The notes below the pieces were generated by a model. It saw only the letters and a program-made list of their open reading frames with translations. It was not told where the DNA came from and made no database searches. 64,000 nt of DNA from a virus, in the IMG/VR virus record IMGVR_UViG_3300044959_000200, positions 1 to 64,000 of that record; one strand, 5' to 3'. The position numbers and the translations under genes were made by a program. The number at the start of each line of letters is the position of its first letter. The stretch's first letter is position 1. Positions 51,715-60,176 of this stretch are shown in pieces.

Positions 51715-52624
51715 GTCTATACCTGTGACCATACGCATCCGCCAACAAGGCTATGTCCGCATCACTGGGTACCAAGCTACGCAGTGGGCTGTTACGGTGC
51801 CGGTAAGTGATCCACCATCTGATCCACCAATCGCTACGGATCCGCTATCATATGCACAGCTCTTCGTTGTGCGCAACGTTGGTGGATTTGACAGCTTTGA
51901 ACGTATTGCGACTCTCTCCGACTTCGCCACATTGCCGGTTAGTGAGTTGAAGTACTTCGATGTACGTGGTGCTGGTGGAGACTCCTTCTTTTTAGGAGCA
52001 TTGCCTGGAGATACACTACGCATTACAACTTCACTTCCGCATTGGCTTCAAAATCAAGCGCCGTACACGGATCAAGACTTCATCATTGCGCAAATTGCAA
52101 ATCGTGTACAAGGAACTGCTGCAAGTTGTTTTACAGGGTCTCAGCTGCAACTGCCTGGCTATACGTTCACTAACGATGATATTGGGCGGTGGGTTTTACT
52201 GAGTGGTTTTGCGAACCCTGCAAACAACGGTTACGCTCAGATCCTTGGTTACACAGGGTCTACAGCGCGAGTTAACAAGACGTTTACTAACGACACTGGC
52301 GGTACATGGGCTTTCCCGTGGGTGCGTGTGCAGGAAAGCTTTGCTGGGTTAGAGCCCCGCTATTTTCCGACGCGAGAACGAGGTCTTTCGTGGGAACTAC
52401 GGCGGGGCGGTGCTTTAATAGCGGCTGGAGGTGGCGGTGCGACGATGCGTGAGATCGAAGCACCATTAGTCCGTAGTGTGCGCAATACAACCATTTCACC
52501 TACACTTGATGCAGCACTTGATTTGTTCAACGTTGTGCGCCACGAAATTGCAAATCTTCAACGTGCTGCGACGCGAAACAATACTGCGTTCACCGTTTTG
52601 ATTACTACTACTGTGGGGCCTTGA
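51713..52624 (+). CDS. Putative virion protein
   Basis: 303 residues. The N-terminal 110 residues share the LFVV...R-I-A-T...D pattern seen in the next two proteins. A Cys/Gly-rich beta region (120-215, with FTNDTGGTWAFPWVRV) and an Ala/Gly-rich C-terminal part with helices follow. No family recognised, but composition is that of a structural protein. AAGGTAGAG precedes the ATG, which lies in the CATG shared with the resolvase gene. First gene of the rightward unit leading to the terminase. Confidence 0.55.
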   Translation: MSIPVTIRIRQQGYVRITGYQATQWAVTVPVSDPPSDPPIATDPLSYAQLFVVRNVGGFDSFERIATLSDFATLPVSELKYFDVRGAGGDSFFLGALPGDTLRITTSLPHWLQNQAPYTDQDFIIAQIANRVQGTAASCFTGSQLQLPGYTFTNDDIGRWVLLSGFANPANNGYAQILGYTGSTARVNKTFTNDTGGTWAFPWVRVQESFAGLEPRYFPTRERGLSWELRRGGALIAAGGGGATMREIEAPLVRSVRNTTISPTLDAALDLFNVVRHEIANLQRAATRNNTAFTVLITTTVGP

Positions 52625-52626
52625 AG

Positions 52627-53019
52627 ATGTCTTGGATTGTTGTCACTCAAAAAGAGATCGTAGTGCCACGTATTCCACCTGAAGTTACTACCTATATAGT
52701 GACAACGACGATTGATCAAGCAAGTGTTATCCCACGTGAATTATTTGTTTTTGCAACTGATACTGATGAATTTAGTAACGTTGCTCTCGTACGCGACATT
52801 GAAAGTTGGCCTGCCACTAAAGAAGAAGCTATTGCACGATATCTTGATTTTTATCGGAAGGCGGAGGTTACGCGTGAATTTACGATTAAAGAAAAGGCCG
52901 CTGCATTTGCTGCCGATGTGAGGCGACGTTTAGAAGCCGTTAACCGTGATTATGCAGGTGAAACTGGTGTGTTATTCGGTGGACAACATACTTTTGTATA
53001 CTCTACAGAAAGTCGATGA
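52627..53019 (+). CDS. Putative virion protein
   Basis: 130 residues from the ATG at 52627 (TTG at 52621 is an alternative). The N-terminal half, ending PRELFVFATDTDEFSNVALVRDIESWP, resembles the same region in both neighbours. The C-terminal half is an Arg/Ala/Glu-rich helix ending FGGQHTFVYSTE. It overlaps the following gene by four bases. Unrecognised; presumably structural by company. Confidence 0.5.
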   Translation: MSWIVVTQKEIVVPRIPPEVTTYIVTTTIDQASVIPRELFVFATDTDEFSNVALVRDIESWPATKEEAIARYLDFYRKAEVTREFTIKEKAAAFAADVRRRLEAVNRDYAGETGVLFGGQHTFVYSTESR

Positions 53020-54023
53020 GCACTATTCCACAAGTTATACAACAACGGCGTCCGATCACTCTAGTTGACGGTACACAAAAATTTGAAATCACAACGATTG
53101 TTGTTGATAAAGGAGATTTGCCTTTCAAAGATTTATTTGTCTTATCGATCTCCGACGCCAATGATCCAAAAGATGATGTGCTCGTGCGTGTTGCAACTCC
53201 ATATGACATACGGCAGACTGATCCGAATTCACCAAAATATGTAAAAGTCAAAGCTAATGATTTAATTGTGATTCCACCCGATACGTTCGCGCGAGTTGCT
53301 AATATCGATGAACTTACGGGCTTATTTCGCGACCGCACCACTGCTGTGCGTAACGGTCGCACTGAATATCTTTCGTCAGTTATGACAGTCGTTTACGATA
53401 CGCTTACAACGGCTGACGCAGCGTACAAGCAAATTCTGGCGCGGCTTTCAGCGCTAGTTGAAGACTGGCGCGCAGTCTTTACGCCGTTTGCCACTAATCC
53501 GACGCAATCTTACGACTTGCCTGTACCTGGTGTTTCTGTTGAAGATGAGCGCAAAAGAGCATACATCGCTGCGCGCAACGCACGGATTAAAGCTGAAGCA
53601 GACCGTGATGCAGCACAAGCCGCTGCAAACGCGTGTGAATCTGCTTGTGCAACAGACAAAGCAATTTACGATTTTTTAGTTGCTGACGTAGCGTTTCTCG
53701 AAGCTGCGCGCACAATCGTTGTTAATCTTCAGGATACGAGCATTCCGCCTGGTACACCACTTACGACTAATGTAAAAGATTTTGTACTCCAACAAGGAGC
53801 ATTTGCTGGCGACAATCGTTCATACCAAGCACTGCTTACTGCCAAAAAAGCCGCGCGCGATGAGTATGCAGCAAAAATCGCAGCATGCAGCGCTAACTGC
53901 GAACGCCTTGCAGCGGCTGTACTTGAAGCACAACGCATCGTCGATAACGCACGCGCTGCTGAGCGTGATGCGCTTTCTCGTGTTTATGAGGTCTGTCCCA
54001 CATTCGATCCTAACAGCGTATGA
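53016..54023 (+). CDS. Putative virion protein with coiled coil
   Basis: 335 residues. Residues 20-65 contain PFKDLFVLSISDAND, then DVLVRVATPYD, matching the preceding two proteins. From 175 to 330 it is Ala/Glu/Arg/Asp-rich with long heptad-like helices (KRAYIAARNARIKAEADRDAAQAA, then KAARDEYAAKIAACSANCERLAA) containing several Cys. Likely a fibrous or scaffolding structural protein. Exact motif at 53478-53487 in codons for FTPF. Function unknown. Confidence 0.55.
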   Translation: MSTIPQVIQQRRPITLVDGTQKFEITTIVVDKGDLPFKDLFVLSISDANDPKDDVLVRVATPYDIRQTDPNSPKYVKVKANDLIVIPPDTFARVANIDELTGLFRDRTTAVRNGRTEYLSSVMTVVYDTLTTADAAYKQILARLSALVEDWRAVFTPFATNPTQSYDLPVPGVSVEDERKRAYIAARNARIKAEADRDAAQAAANACESACATDKAIYDFLVADVAFLEAARTIVVNLQDTSIPPGTPLTTNVKDFVLQQGAFAGDNRSYQALLTAKKAARDEYAAKIAACSANCERLAAAVLEAQRIVDNARAAERDALSRVYEVCPTFDPNSV

Positions 54024-55081
54024 TTGAGGGCGTCATGTACGACCTGTACAACGATCCCGGCCATAGTTTGCTTTCTTATCTGCTTGATCGCCACCCAGGT
54101 GCGGTAGCATTTGTTAAGGGCGCAGAATTTGAAGATAGACGCGACCAAATACCAGCTACAGCATTTGCGTGGCCTGAACGCGAAATGTTTCCGGTGCACA
54201 CTCCAGCACATGCGGTGGTTTCATACCTGTACGCCAAACATGGCGCAGCGCAGACAAAGGTTGCGGCGTCAGGACGCATTGTGCCCCTCGTACCGTCGAC
54301 TGTTGTAGCAGCGATTGAAGAGGCGCTCGATGCTTACGGTATTAAACGTTCAAAGCTTGCTGCCGTTCAAGAGAAAGTAGCTGAACTCCGTGAAGAGGAT
54401 TGTCTATTTCCAGAAACTAAGTCTTATCCTGTGCGCGACGCTAATGAGATTAAGATTGCTGAAGAACGTTTGTTGGAGCAAATCCGCAAGCTACGTCCTG
54501 AAACACGTGCCGCTGCATTCAGTAAGCTTGCAGCAGCAGCTGATGCGCACGGAGTAGAACTACGTACCGAGTCGTATCGCTGGGCAGGCCGAGCTTCAAC
54601 GGATCCGTACGCACTAGCTTCGACATTGGAAGTTCGTGCGATGCTTGCTAATGATGAGGAAGTGAAATCTGGTTATAGCAAGTTAGCTGAAGCTGTGCTC
54701 ACTGATCGGCATGGGCTGCGTAATTATGAAACGCGAGTGAAAATTGCAGCAGCAATCAATGAGCTAGATGAACTCGCTGGGCTCGCTAAATACTACGATC
54801 GCAAAATCCCTGATCCAATAGCGACTGTTTTCAACGCTGAGAAAGTTGCTGACGATGCGATCGATCTTGGTGGTGTATTTGTTCGTCCGATTCATTTGGA
54901 GCGTTTGCCCTTGACATTCTATTCCGATGCACTTGGTTCAGACGTAATCCGTGAAATTGCTCCAAATGGGCAACTAGATATTCAAAAAGTAGTAGAGATT
55001 GTCAACACATTACCAGCTGACATGAAAGCAGATTTTGCTAGGCAGCTTCGCGCAGCAGGTGTACCTGTTACTCAAGGCTGA
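54020..55081 (+). CDS. Hypothetical protein upstream of terminase
   Basis: 353 residues, mainly helical and Ala/Glu-rich. Recognisable blocks: FPVHTPAHAVVSYLYAKHG (about 57-75), DCLFPETKSYPVRDANEIKIAEERL (about 127-152) and a long helical C-terminus. The first ATG (54020) overlaps the previous stop; a second ATG at 54035 has GAGGG before it and may be the real start. I do not recognise the family. Located two genes upstream of the large terminase. Confidence 0.55.
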   Translation: MIEGVMYDLYNDPGHSLLSYLLDRHPGAVAFVKGAEFEDRRDQIPATAFAWPEREMFPVHTPAHAVVSYLYAKHGAAQTKVAASGRIVPLVPSTVVAAIEEALDAYGIKRSKLAAVQEKVAELREEDCLFPETKSYPVRDANEIKIAEERLLEQIRKLRPETRAAAFSKLAAAADAHGVELRTESYRWAGRASTDPYALASTLEVRAMLANDEEVKSGYSKLAEAVLTDRHGLRNYETRVKIAAAINELDELAGLAKYYDRKIPDPIATVFNAEKVADDAIDLGGVFVRPIHLERLPLTFYSDALGSDVIREIAPNGQLDIQKVVEIVNTLPADMKADFARQLRAAGVPVTQG

Positions 55082-55083
55082 AA

Positions 55084-55767
55084 ATGTCACATGCGATAGA
55101 GTTGCTCCGGAATCCTGAAGTTGAGCTGAGTGTAGCATGGCAAGCTGCAATGCATGCACTTGGCACTACGATTGGAGTTTGGGAACCAGATACTATTCGC
55201 ATTGAACTAGAACGGCACAAAGTACCTGCGACTGACTCGTTGATGGCGAAGCTATTAGCTGCGCAGACTATTGTGACGGGGTCTGTTTGGACTTACGACC
55301 ATGATGTGTTTTTTTCTATGGCGTTGGCTTGCGACGGTATCCCAGCTGCTGCTAACGCAATTCCTCATCCGACACCTGAGCAACTTTGCTGGGCTGTTTT
55401 GGAGATTGAGCGATTAACGGGTGAGCGTATCACTGAGGATCACGGCTTTGATCCAGATACAATCGATCCTGCTGTTGCCGCTGTGCTACATGATGAAGGT
55501 ATGGTATTGGCGCCGGATCCGTTGAGCTTTGCTCAAGATGTGCTTGATAAATTTACAAAACTTGACTGGGACTTCGTAAATCGCGTCGAGCAAGTGTGGC
55601 TTGAAAAGAAAAAGCTGCCTTACGAGGCTTTACAGCGTATACTTCGTGAAGAGCCGACTACAGCGCTCGACGTACAAATTCATCATTTGGCCATGTGCCG
55701 TGTACATTGCGACGAGCGTATGGAACGGCGTGTGCGTCAAAATGCAATCTTACAATACTCCGTCTAA
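55084..55767 (+). CDS. Possible terminase small subunit, unproven
   Basis: 227 residues, mostly helical with acidic and aromatic residues, unrecognised. AAGG lies before the ATG. It overlaps the terminase large subunit by 26 bases, the position where small subunits are commonly found, but no helix-turn-helix or known small-terminase motif is visible. Alternative: a virion protein of the preceding operon. Confidence 0.45.
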   Translation: MSHAIELLRNPEVELSVAWQAAMHALGTTIGVWEPDTIRIELERHKVPATDSLMAKLLAAQTIVTGSVWTYDHDVFFSMALACDGIPAAANAIPHPTPEQLCWAVLEIERLTGERITEDHGFDPDTIDPAVAAVLHDEGMVLAPDPLSFAQDVLDKFTKLDWDFVNRVEQVWLEKKKLPYEALQRILREEPTTALDVQIHHLAMCRVHCDERMERRVRQNAILQYSV

Positions 55768-57475
55768 TCAATCGAAGCGTTGTATTGAAGGGACACGTTC
55801 ATACTTTGCCGAACGTCTCCTAATGTGGGAGGGGAAACCATTTAGCCTGGAAGACTACCCAATGTTCCGGGCGATTTATGATGAGTCCCCTCAAAAAATG
55901 CTACTCAAAACTTGCCGGCAAGTCGGCAAGAGCATGACGCTCGCGACATTTGCAATTAGTGAGTGCGTTGTGATTCCGCACTTTAAAACATTTTTTATTG
56001 CGCCGACTAAAGAACAAACTCAAATTTTTTCAGTTTCTCGTGTCGGCAAATTAATGCAGTTTTCGCCGCTTATTCGTGACATATTTGTCAATGAGGAAAC
56101 CACAAATCGTGTGTTAGCGCGTTACTTTGCGCATGGGTCACAAATTGAATTTAGCTATGCCTCTGATGATGCGGATCGTTGTCGTGGCCGTTCTTGTGAT
56201 CGTCTGATGCTAGACGAAGTACAAGATATGCTGCTTGATGTTGTTCGCCCCGTTATCAAAGAATGTCTTGCAATGTCAAAAAAGGGGGGCTACCTCGTCC
56301 TTTGCGGTACACCGAAAACGATGGAGAACGGCATTGAGCAGATGTTCCAAGAATCAACGCAAACTGAGTGGGCGATTAAATGCGACAGTTGCGGCAGGTA
56401 CTCCATTTTGTTGAGTGAAACTCAGTGCGGTAAGCGGGGCCCAATCTGCACGAAGTGTAAATCATATTTGAATCCTCGTAATGGTGTTTGGGTTGATATG
56501 AATCCACAGCCACCAGATGAGGATGGGCACATTCGTCAAACCAAAGGTTACCACATATCACGGCCAATGATGCCTCAGTTTGTGCCTGCGGCATGGCCCA
56601 TAGGACCATTGCGTGATGCAGCGCTTGAAAAATGGAAAACTGATGTCTTATACAATCTCGAAGGACCTGAAGCTTACCCAATCTCAGTTTTTAGAAATGA
56701 GGTTATGGGGGTAAGTGACTCTCAAGGTCGTCGACTTGTTACTAAGGAAGTACTTCAAGCTGCGTGCGATGGTCCGCTGATTAGTCGAACGCCGACACGC
56801 GATAATCTCACAGGAGTTACTAAGATTGCTGCGGGTATTGATTGGTCTGGCGGCGGTATGGCAACAAAGTCGGGACCTGAAGGCGCAGTTACAATCAAAT
56901 CCCGCACAGTGCTCACAATCATCGGTAAACTTGGTCTTGGCCGTACACGTTTACTTTACTACAAGATATTTCCAGGCACATCGCCACTTCAAGAATTTGA
57001 AGAGATCTTTGATACCTTGATGCTCTACGATAAGGTTACTCACTACCGTATGTTTATCGGTGGCGATGCGGGTGAAGGTAATATGTCGATGGACATGTTA
57101 CGCAATAAAATCCAAAACCCGCAGCGTGTAATAAAGTTTCGCTACTCAGGTACGGCAGCAGCGTATCTATCGTGGAATAACAAAGGTAAGTTTGTAACGG
57201 TAAACCGTACAGTTTCTATTGACTCTCTTATGACAGCTCTCCTTCGCAAGGAGTTTCAATTTCCGCGTGAGTCTGACACGATCATGGAACAGCCCTTCAA
57301 GGACATCCTCGCGGAGTATGAAGAAGTGATCGGACAAACGGGAGCAACGCGTAAGGTTTGGCGCCACGCACCGAATCAACCCGATGACTTCTTGCACTCA
57401 CTGAACTTTGCACGTATGGCTCTACAAATTGGTAATCAAGAGGTGAACTTGACGTCATCCATTGACGATGACTAA
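55742..57475 (+). CDS. terL: Terminase large subunit
   Basis: ATP-driven DNA packaging motor and nuclease. 577 residues from the ATG at 55742 (an upstream frame continuation is not protein-like). ATPase: Walker A LLKTCRQVGKSM (about 54-65), Walker B RLMLDEVQD (153-161). RNase-H-like nuclease: first Asp in AAGIDWSGG (about D367), FIGGDAGEG (about D442), and DDFLHSL near 552. Odd: an inserted zinc-ribbon-like block CDSCGRYSILL ... CTKCKSY (214-241) between the two domains, also seen in some terminases. It overlaps the previous gene. Portal is not in the window. Confidence 0.93.
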   Translation: MQSYNTPSNQSKRCIEGTRSYFAERLLMWEGKPFSLEDYPMFRAIYDESPQKMLLKTCRQVGKSMTLATFAISECVVIPHFKTFFIAPTKEQTQIFSVSRVGKLMQFSPLIRDIFVNEETTNRVLARYFAHGSQIEFSYASDDADRCRGRSCDRLMLDEVQDMLLDVVRPVIKECLAMSKKGGYLVLCGTPKTMENGIEQMFQESTQTEWAIKCDSCGRYSILLSETQCGKRGPICTKCKSYLNPRNGVWVDMNPQPPDEDGHIRQTKGYHISRPMMPQFVPAAWPIGPLRDAALEKWKTDVLYNLEGPEAYPISVFRNEVMGVSDSQGRRLVTKEVLQAACDGPLISRTPTRDNLTGVTKIAAGIDWSGGGMATKSGPEGAVTIKSRTVLTIIGKLGLGRTRLLYYKIFPGTSPLQEFEEIFDTLMLYDKVTHYRMFIGGDAGEGNMSMDMLRNKIQNPQRVIKFRYSGTAAAYLSWNNKGKFVTVNRTVSIDSLMTALLRKEFQFPRESDTIMEQPFKDILAEYEEVIGQTGATRKVWRHAPNQPDDFLHSLNFARMALQIGNQEVNLTSSIDDD

Positions 57476-57490
57476 GAAGGTGTTTGAATA

Positions 57491-57509
57491 AGAACCTGTA
57501 CAAGGTTCT
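57491..57509 (+). promoter_or_regulatory. Hairpin burying a ribosome-binding site
   Basis: AGAACCT (57491-57497) pairs with AGGTTCT (57503-57509). The AAGG that would serve as ribosome-binding site for the methyltransferase start at 57515 lies in the stem. Confidence 0.5.
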
Positions 57510-57514
57510 CTAGC

Positions 57515-58423
57515 ATGAACACCACACGGTCTACTAACGGAACACGCACAACTGGAAGCATTCACTTCGCTGAGAATCTTGAGTTTATTCAAACACTACC
57601 GTCAGCTTCTGTAGATCTCATTTACATCGATCCTCCATTTAATACAGGGAAGATCCAGCAACGAACGCAACTTAAGACAGTAAGCTCCGTTGAAGGTGAT
57701 CGCACAGGATTTCAAGGTCGTCGCTATAAGAGCATCGTTGTCGGCACAAAACGCTTCAGCGACATCTTCGACGACTATCTAGCCTTCTTAGAGCCACGAC
57801 TTGTTGAAGCGCATCGCGTTCTAGCCCCTCATGGATGTCTCTATTTCCATATAGACTACCGTGAAGTTCATTATTGCAAAATACTACTAGACGGTATTTT
57901 TGGGCGTGATGCGTTTCTTAACGAAATTATTTGGGCGTACGATTATGGCGGTCGGCCAAAAAACAAATGGCCTCCAAAACACGATAATATTTTGCTCTAC
58001 GCTAAAGATCCATCCAACTATATTTTCAATGTCGATGAAATTGAGCGTATCCCGTATATGACCCCAGGACTTGTTGGACCGGAGAAGGCTGCGCGCGGAA
58101 AACTCCCAACCGATACGTGGTGGCATACGATTGTTCCAACGAACGGTTCAGAAAAAACGGGCTATCCAACGCAGAAACCTCTCGGTATTCTTCGTCGAAT
58201 AATTCAAGCATCAACACGACCAGACGCCTTAGTACTAGACTTTTTTGCTGGAAGTGGGACTACAGGCGCTGCGGCACTTGAACTAGGTCGCCGATTTATT
58301 CTTGTCGACAATAATTTAGATGCTTTAGTAGTAATGGCTAAGCGGTTTGAAAACGTTGAAGGTATTGAGTGGGTAGGATTTAATCCTGAACCATACCAGA
58401 AAAACAAAAAGGAGCATAAATAA
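57515..58423 (+). CDS. DNA methyltransferase, beta-type order (adenine-N6 or cytosine-N4)
   Basis: Methylates an exocyclic amino group in DNA using S-adenosylmethionine. 302 residues with the catalytic motif first (DLIYIDPPFNTG, DPPF at 39-42), a central target-recognition stretch, then the cofactor motif FFAGSGTTG (243-251) near the C-terminus: the beta order of M.HinfI/CcrM-type enzymes. The block EKTGYPTQKPLGILRRII is characteristic of the family. Solitary, with no restriction enzyme beside it, so likely an orphan epigenetic or anti-restriction modifier. Target unknown. The ribosome-binding site is within a hairpin (57491-57509). Confidence 0.9.
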   Translation: MNTTRSTNGTRTTGSIHFAENLEFIQTLPSASVDLIYIDPPFNTGKIQQRTQLKTVSSVEGDRTGFQGRRYKSIVVGTKRFSDIFDDYLAFLEPRLVEAHRVLAPHGCLYFHIDYREVHYCKILLDGIFGRDAFLNEIIWAYDYGGRPKNKWPPKHDNILLYAKDPSNYIFNVDEIERIPYMTPGLVGPEKAARGKLPTDTWWHTIVPTNGSEKTGYPTQKPLGILRRIIQASTRPDALVLDFFAGSGTTGAAALELGRRFILVDNNLDALVVMAKRFENVEGIEWVGFNPEPYQKNKKEHK

Positions 58424-58431
58424 TCAAAGCC

Positions 58432-58492
58432 AAAAAAACGCCCCGTTTACTCCGTAAACCTTCTAATTTTACGAAGCGTAACTACGGGGCGT
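58432..58492. terminator. Bidirectional terminator between methyltransferase and PcfJ-like gene
   Basis: ACGCCCCGT at 58438-58446 pairs with 58484-58492, with a further GTTTAC/GTAAAC hairpin inside. Read leftward, seven T residues follow. The stem overlaps the stop of the leftward gene ending at 58482. Confidence 0.8.
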
Positions 58493-60107
58493 CAGTTGTG
58501 TTCTCGCCGTGACCGTGTATCACGGCGAGAACTTGATCGAGAAGAGCTTGGCAGCTCTTCGAAGGCGCCGTGTTCCGGCGCCCATAGTGCTGGGCAACGG
58601 TGTACGTACCGTTGCCCAGAGGACGCAGTTCGACGGTACTTCGCGTACCGTCGTCCGTACGCAACGCAAGGATTACTGATTCCCTGCGCTGCACATATGG
58701 AGCATAGCCCCCCACGCAATGCTCCATGTCTTTGCCCTCCTCTACGAGGGCGCGAGAGGTGCGCAACACGCGCACTCCCTTCGGGAGCTTCGCCTCCCAC
58801 GGAGGCGCAGGGGCGAGCTCCCTGTTCTCCTCTGCGAGGGCGGCAAGACGTGCCGCCGCCACACGCGCAATTGCGCGCCGCATAACGGCATCCACACCTG
58901 TGCCGCCCTCGCCGTTCAAATCCTCAGGCGCTACCTCGCCGAGGTAATCGAGATAGCGCCCGCGGACAACTTCGCCGTGCGGCCCGCGAAATTCGCGGTA
59001 CCGCACAAGCGCAGCTTCCTGTTCCGGTCTCCGCGCAATTTTTAGAATCCAGCGCGCTACCGGAACTGATCGCACCAGCCGTGCCGCGGCCCACAAATCG
59101 GAGTCGCGGAAGGCTTCATCTCTTTCCAAGAGCCAGCGTGGCAGCTGGTTCTCAGAAATTCCCTCTTTGAGGGAGGCGACCGCCTCCCCCCTAGTGAGAC
59201 CTGGGCGAACGGCCTCAGGTGCCTCGCCCAGGACGAGCCGCGCAATCGTGCGCGGCTCCAAGTACGGAGAGAAGGCAGGACAAAGGGCCCCGCCTTTTGC
59301 GATGGCGTGATCGCGCAAACGCGCAACCCATCGCACATCGAGATCGTAAACCTCGGCGAGCGCCCAAGCGATCGCCGGGCGGCGCTCAGGTGGCGCCGCC
59401 GAGATCTTTCGGTCCGCTTCAATCGCGGCATCGAGGTTAAGATGCCGCGTGCGGACCGTAGTGATGTGATCCGGATCGGACACCCCCCGTGCCCGATCCT
59501 CCTGTCGGGCGCGATCTAGCGCGCCCTGGAGCGCGATTGCTCGCGGCACTGCCGCAAGCCGCCCCAGCGTCGCAAGAGCGCGCGCTGAGACATAGTATGT
59601 GCCTGCGTGAGCTGCACGAAGCGCCCACACAGCCTGGGAAGCACTAAGGCCTCCCACGTTCGGCAACGGTGCGCCAGGGTGGCGCCGATACCAGAGAAGC
59701 AGCGCCACAAACCGACGCACTGATCCTGCTGAACGGTACCACGCATTCACCAGAATGCGTGCAGATGGGCCGTAATGACCCATCGCGTCCCAACCCCCAC
59801 GCCAAGCGTGGGGATTGCATCGCCGCTCAGCGTCGCGCGCGAGCGCAACAGCGGCAGCGGCTAAAGCCCTCGCAGGCACCTCCCACGGGGGCATAAAAGG
59901 CGGTATTCGCAGCTTATGCTGCGGAGCATACCGCCTAAAGATCGCGCGCCATCGCGCGATTCGCTCACTCCGGTCAGTGATCGGAGTGCCGCGGGGCTCA
60001 AGGCCCCGCCGTGCTCTTTCGGCGACGCATCGGAAGGCACGTGCCGTTGGCGCGCACCCCCATTCGTCGGCCGATTGTAAAATTATTTGTTTGGTCTCGA
60101 CGTTCAT
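58482..60107 (-). CDS. PcfJ-like protein, foreign composition
   Basis: 541 residues. The C-terminal 90 residues carry the PcfJ domain signature: EGKDMEHCVGGYAPYVQRRESVILALR then STVELRPLGNGTYTVAQHYGRRN. PcfJ domains occur on conjugative plasmids and in phages, with no proven biochemical role. The first 400 residues are Arg/Ala-rich helices. Three 60-bp samples counted by eye are 57-73% G+C against 45% for one sample of the neighbouring polymerase gene, and Arg/Ala content is high, suggesting recent transfer. Its ribosome-binding site (GGAG) is within a 7-bp hairpin stem at 60111-60135. Confidence 0.8.
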   Translation of the reverse strand: MNVETKQIILQSADEWGCAPTARAFRCVAERARRGLEPRGTPITDRSERIARWRAIFRRYAPQHKLRIPPFMPPWEVPARALAAAAVALARDAERRCNPHAWRGGWDAMGHYGPSARILVNAWYRSAGSVRRFVALLLWYRRHPGAPLPNVGGLSASQAVWALRAAHAGTYYVSARALATLGRLAAVPRAIALQGALDRARQEDRARGVSDPDHITTVRTRHLNLDAAIEADRKISAAPPERRPAIAWALAEVYDLDVRWVARLRDHAIAKGGALCPAFSPYLEPRTIARLVLGEAPEAVRPGLTRGEAVASLKEGISENQLPRWLLERDEAFRDSDLWAAARLVRSVPVARWILKIARRPEQEAALVRYREFRGPHGEVVRGRYLDYLGEVAPEDLNGEGGTGVDAVMRRAIARVAAARLAALAEENRELAPAPPWEAKLPKGVRVLRTSRALVEEGKDMEHCVGGYAPYVQRRESVILALRTDDGTRSTVELRPLGNGTYTVAQHYGRRNTAPSKSCQALLDQVLAVIHGHGENTTDAP

Positions 60108-60110
60108 GAG

Positions 60111-60147
60111 ACTCCACGTACTTATACTGTGGAGTATCTGTTTTTTT
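60111..60147. promoter_or_regulatory. Hairpin at the PcfJ ribosome-binding site, also a rightward terminator
   Basis: ACTCCAC (60111-60117) pairs with GTGGAGT (60129-60135). Leftward, the GGAG ribosome-binding site of the PcfJ-like gene is in the stem, three bases before the ATG. Rightward, a T run (60141-60147) follows, so it could also stop antisense transcription. A second hairpin, ACTCAT/ATGAGT, is at 60152-60167. Confidence 0.55.
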
Positions 60148-60176
60148 ATTTACTCATATAGATGAGTCTACATTTT

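Noticed and set aside
55601-55741. N-terminal extension of the terminase
   Set aside because: The first 47 codons overlap the previous gene and look like non-coding translation; the ATG at 55742 fits terminase starts.
58496-60165. Long rightward frames opposite the PcfJ-like gene
   Set aside because: High G+C leaves few stops on both strands; only the leftward frame shows a recognisable domain and a ribosome-binding site.
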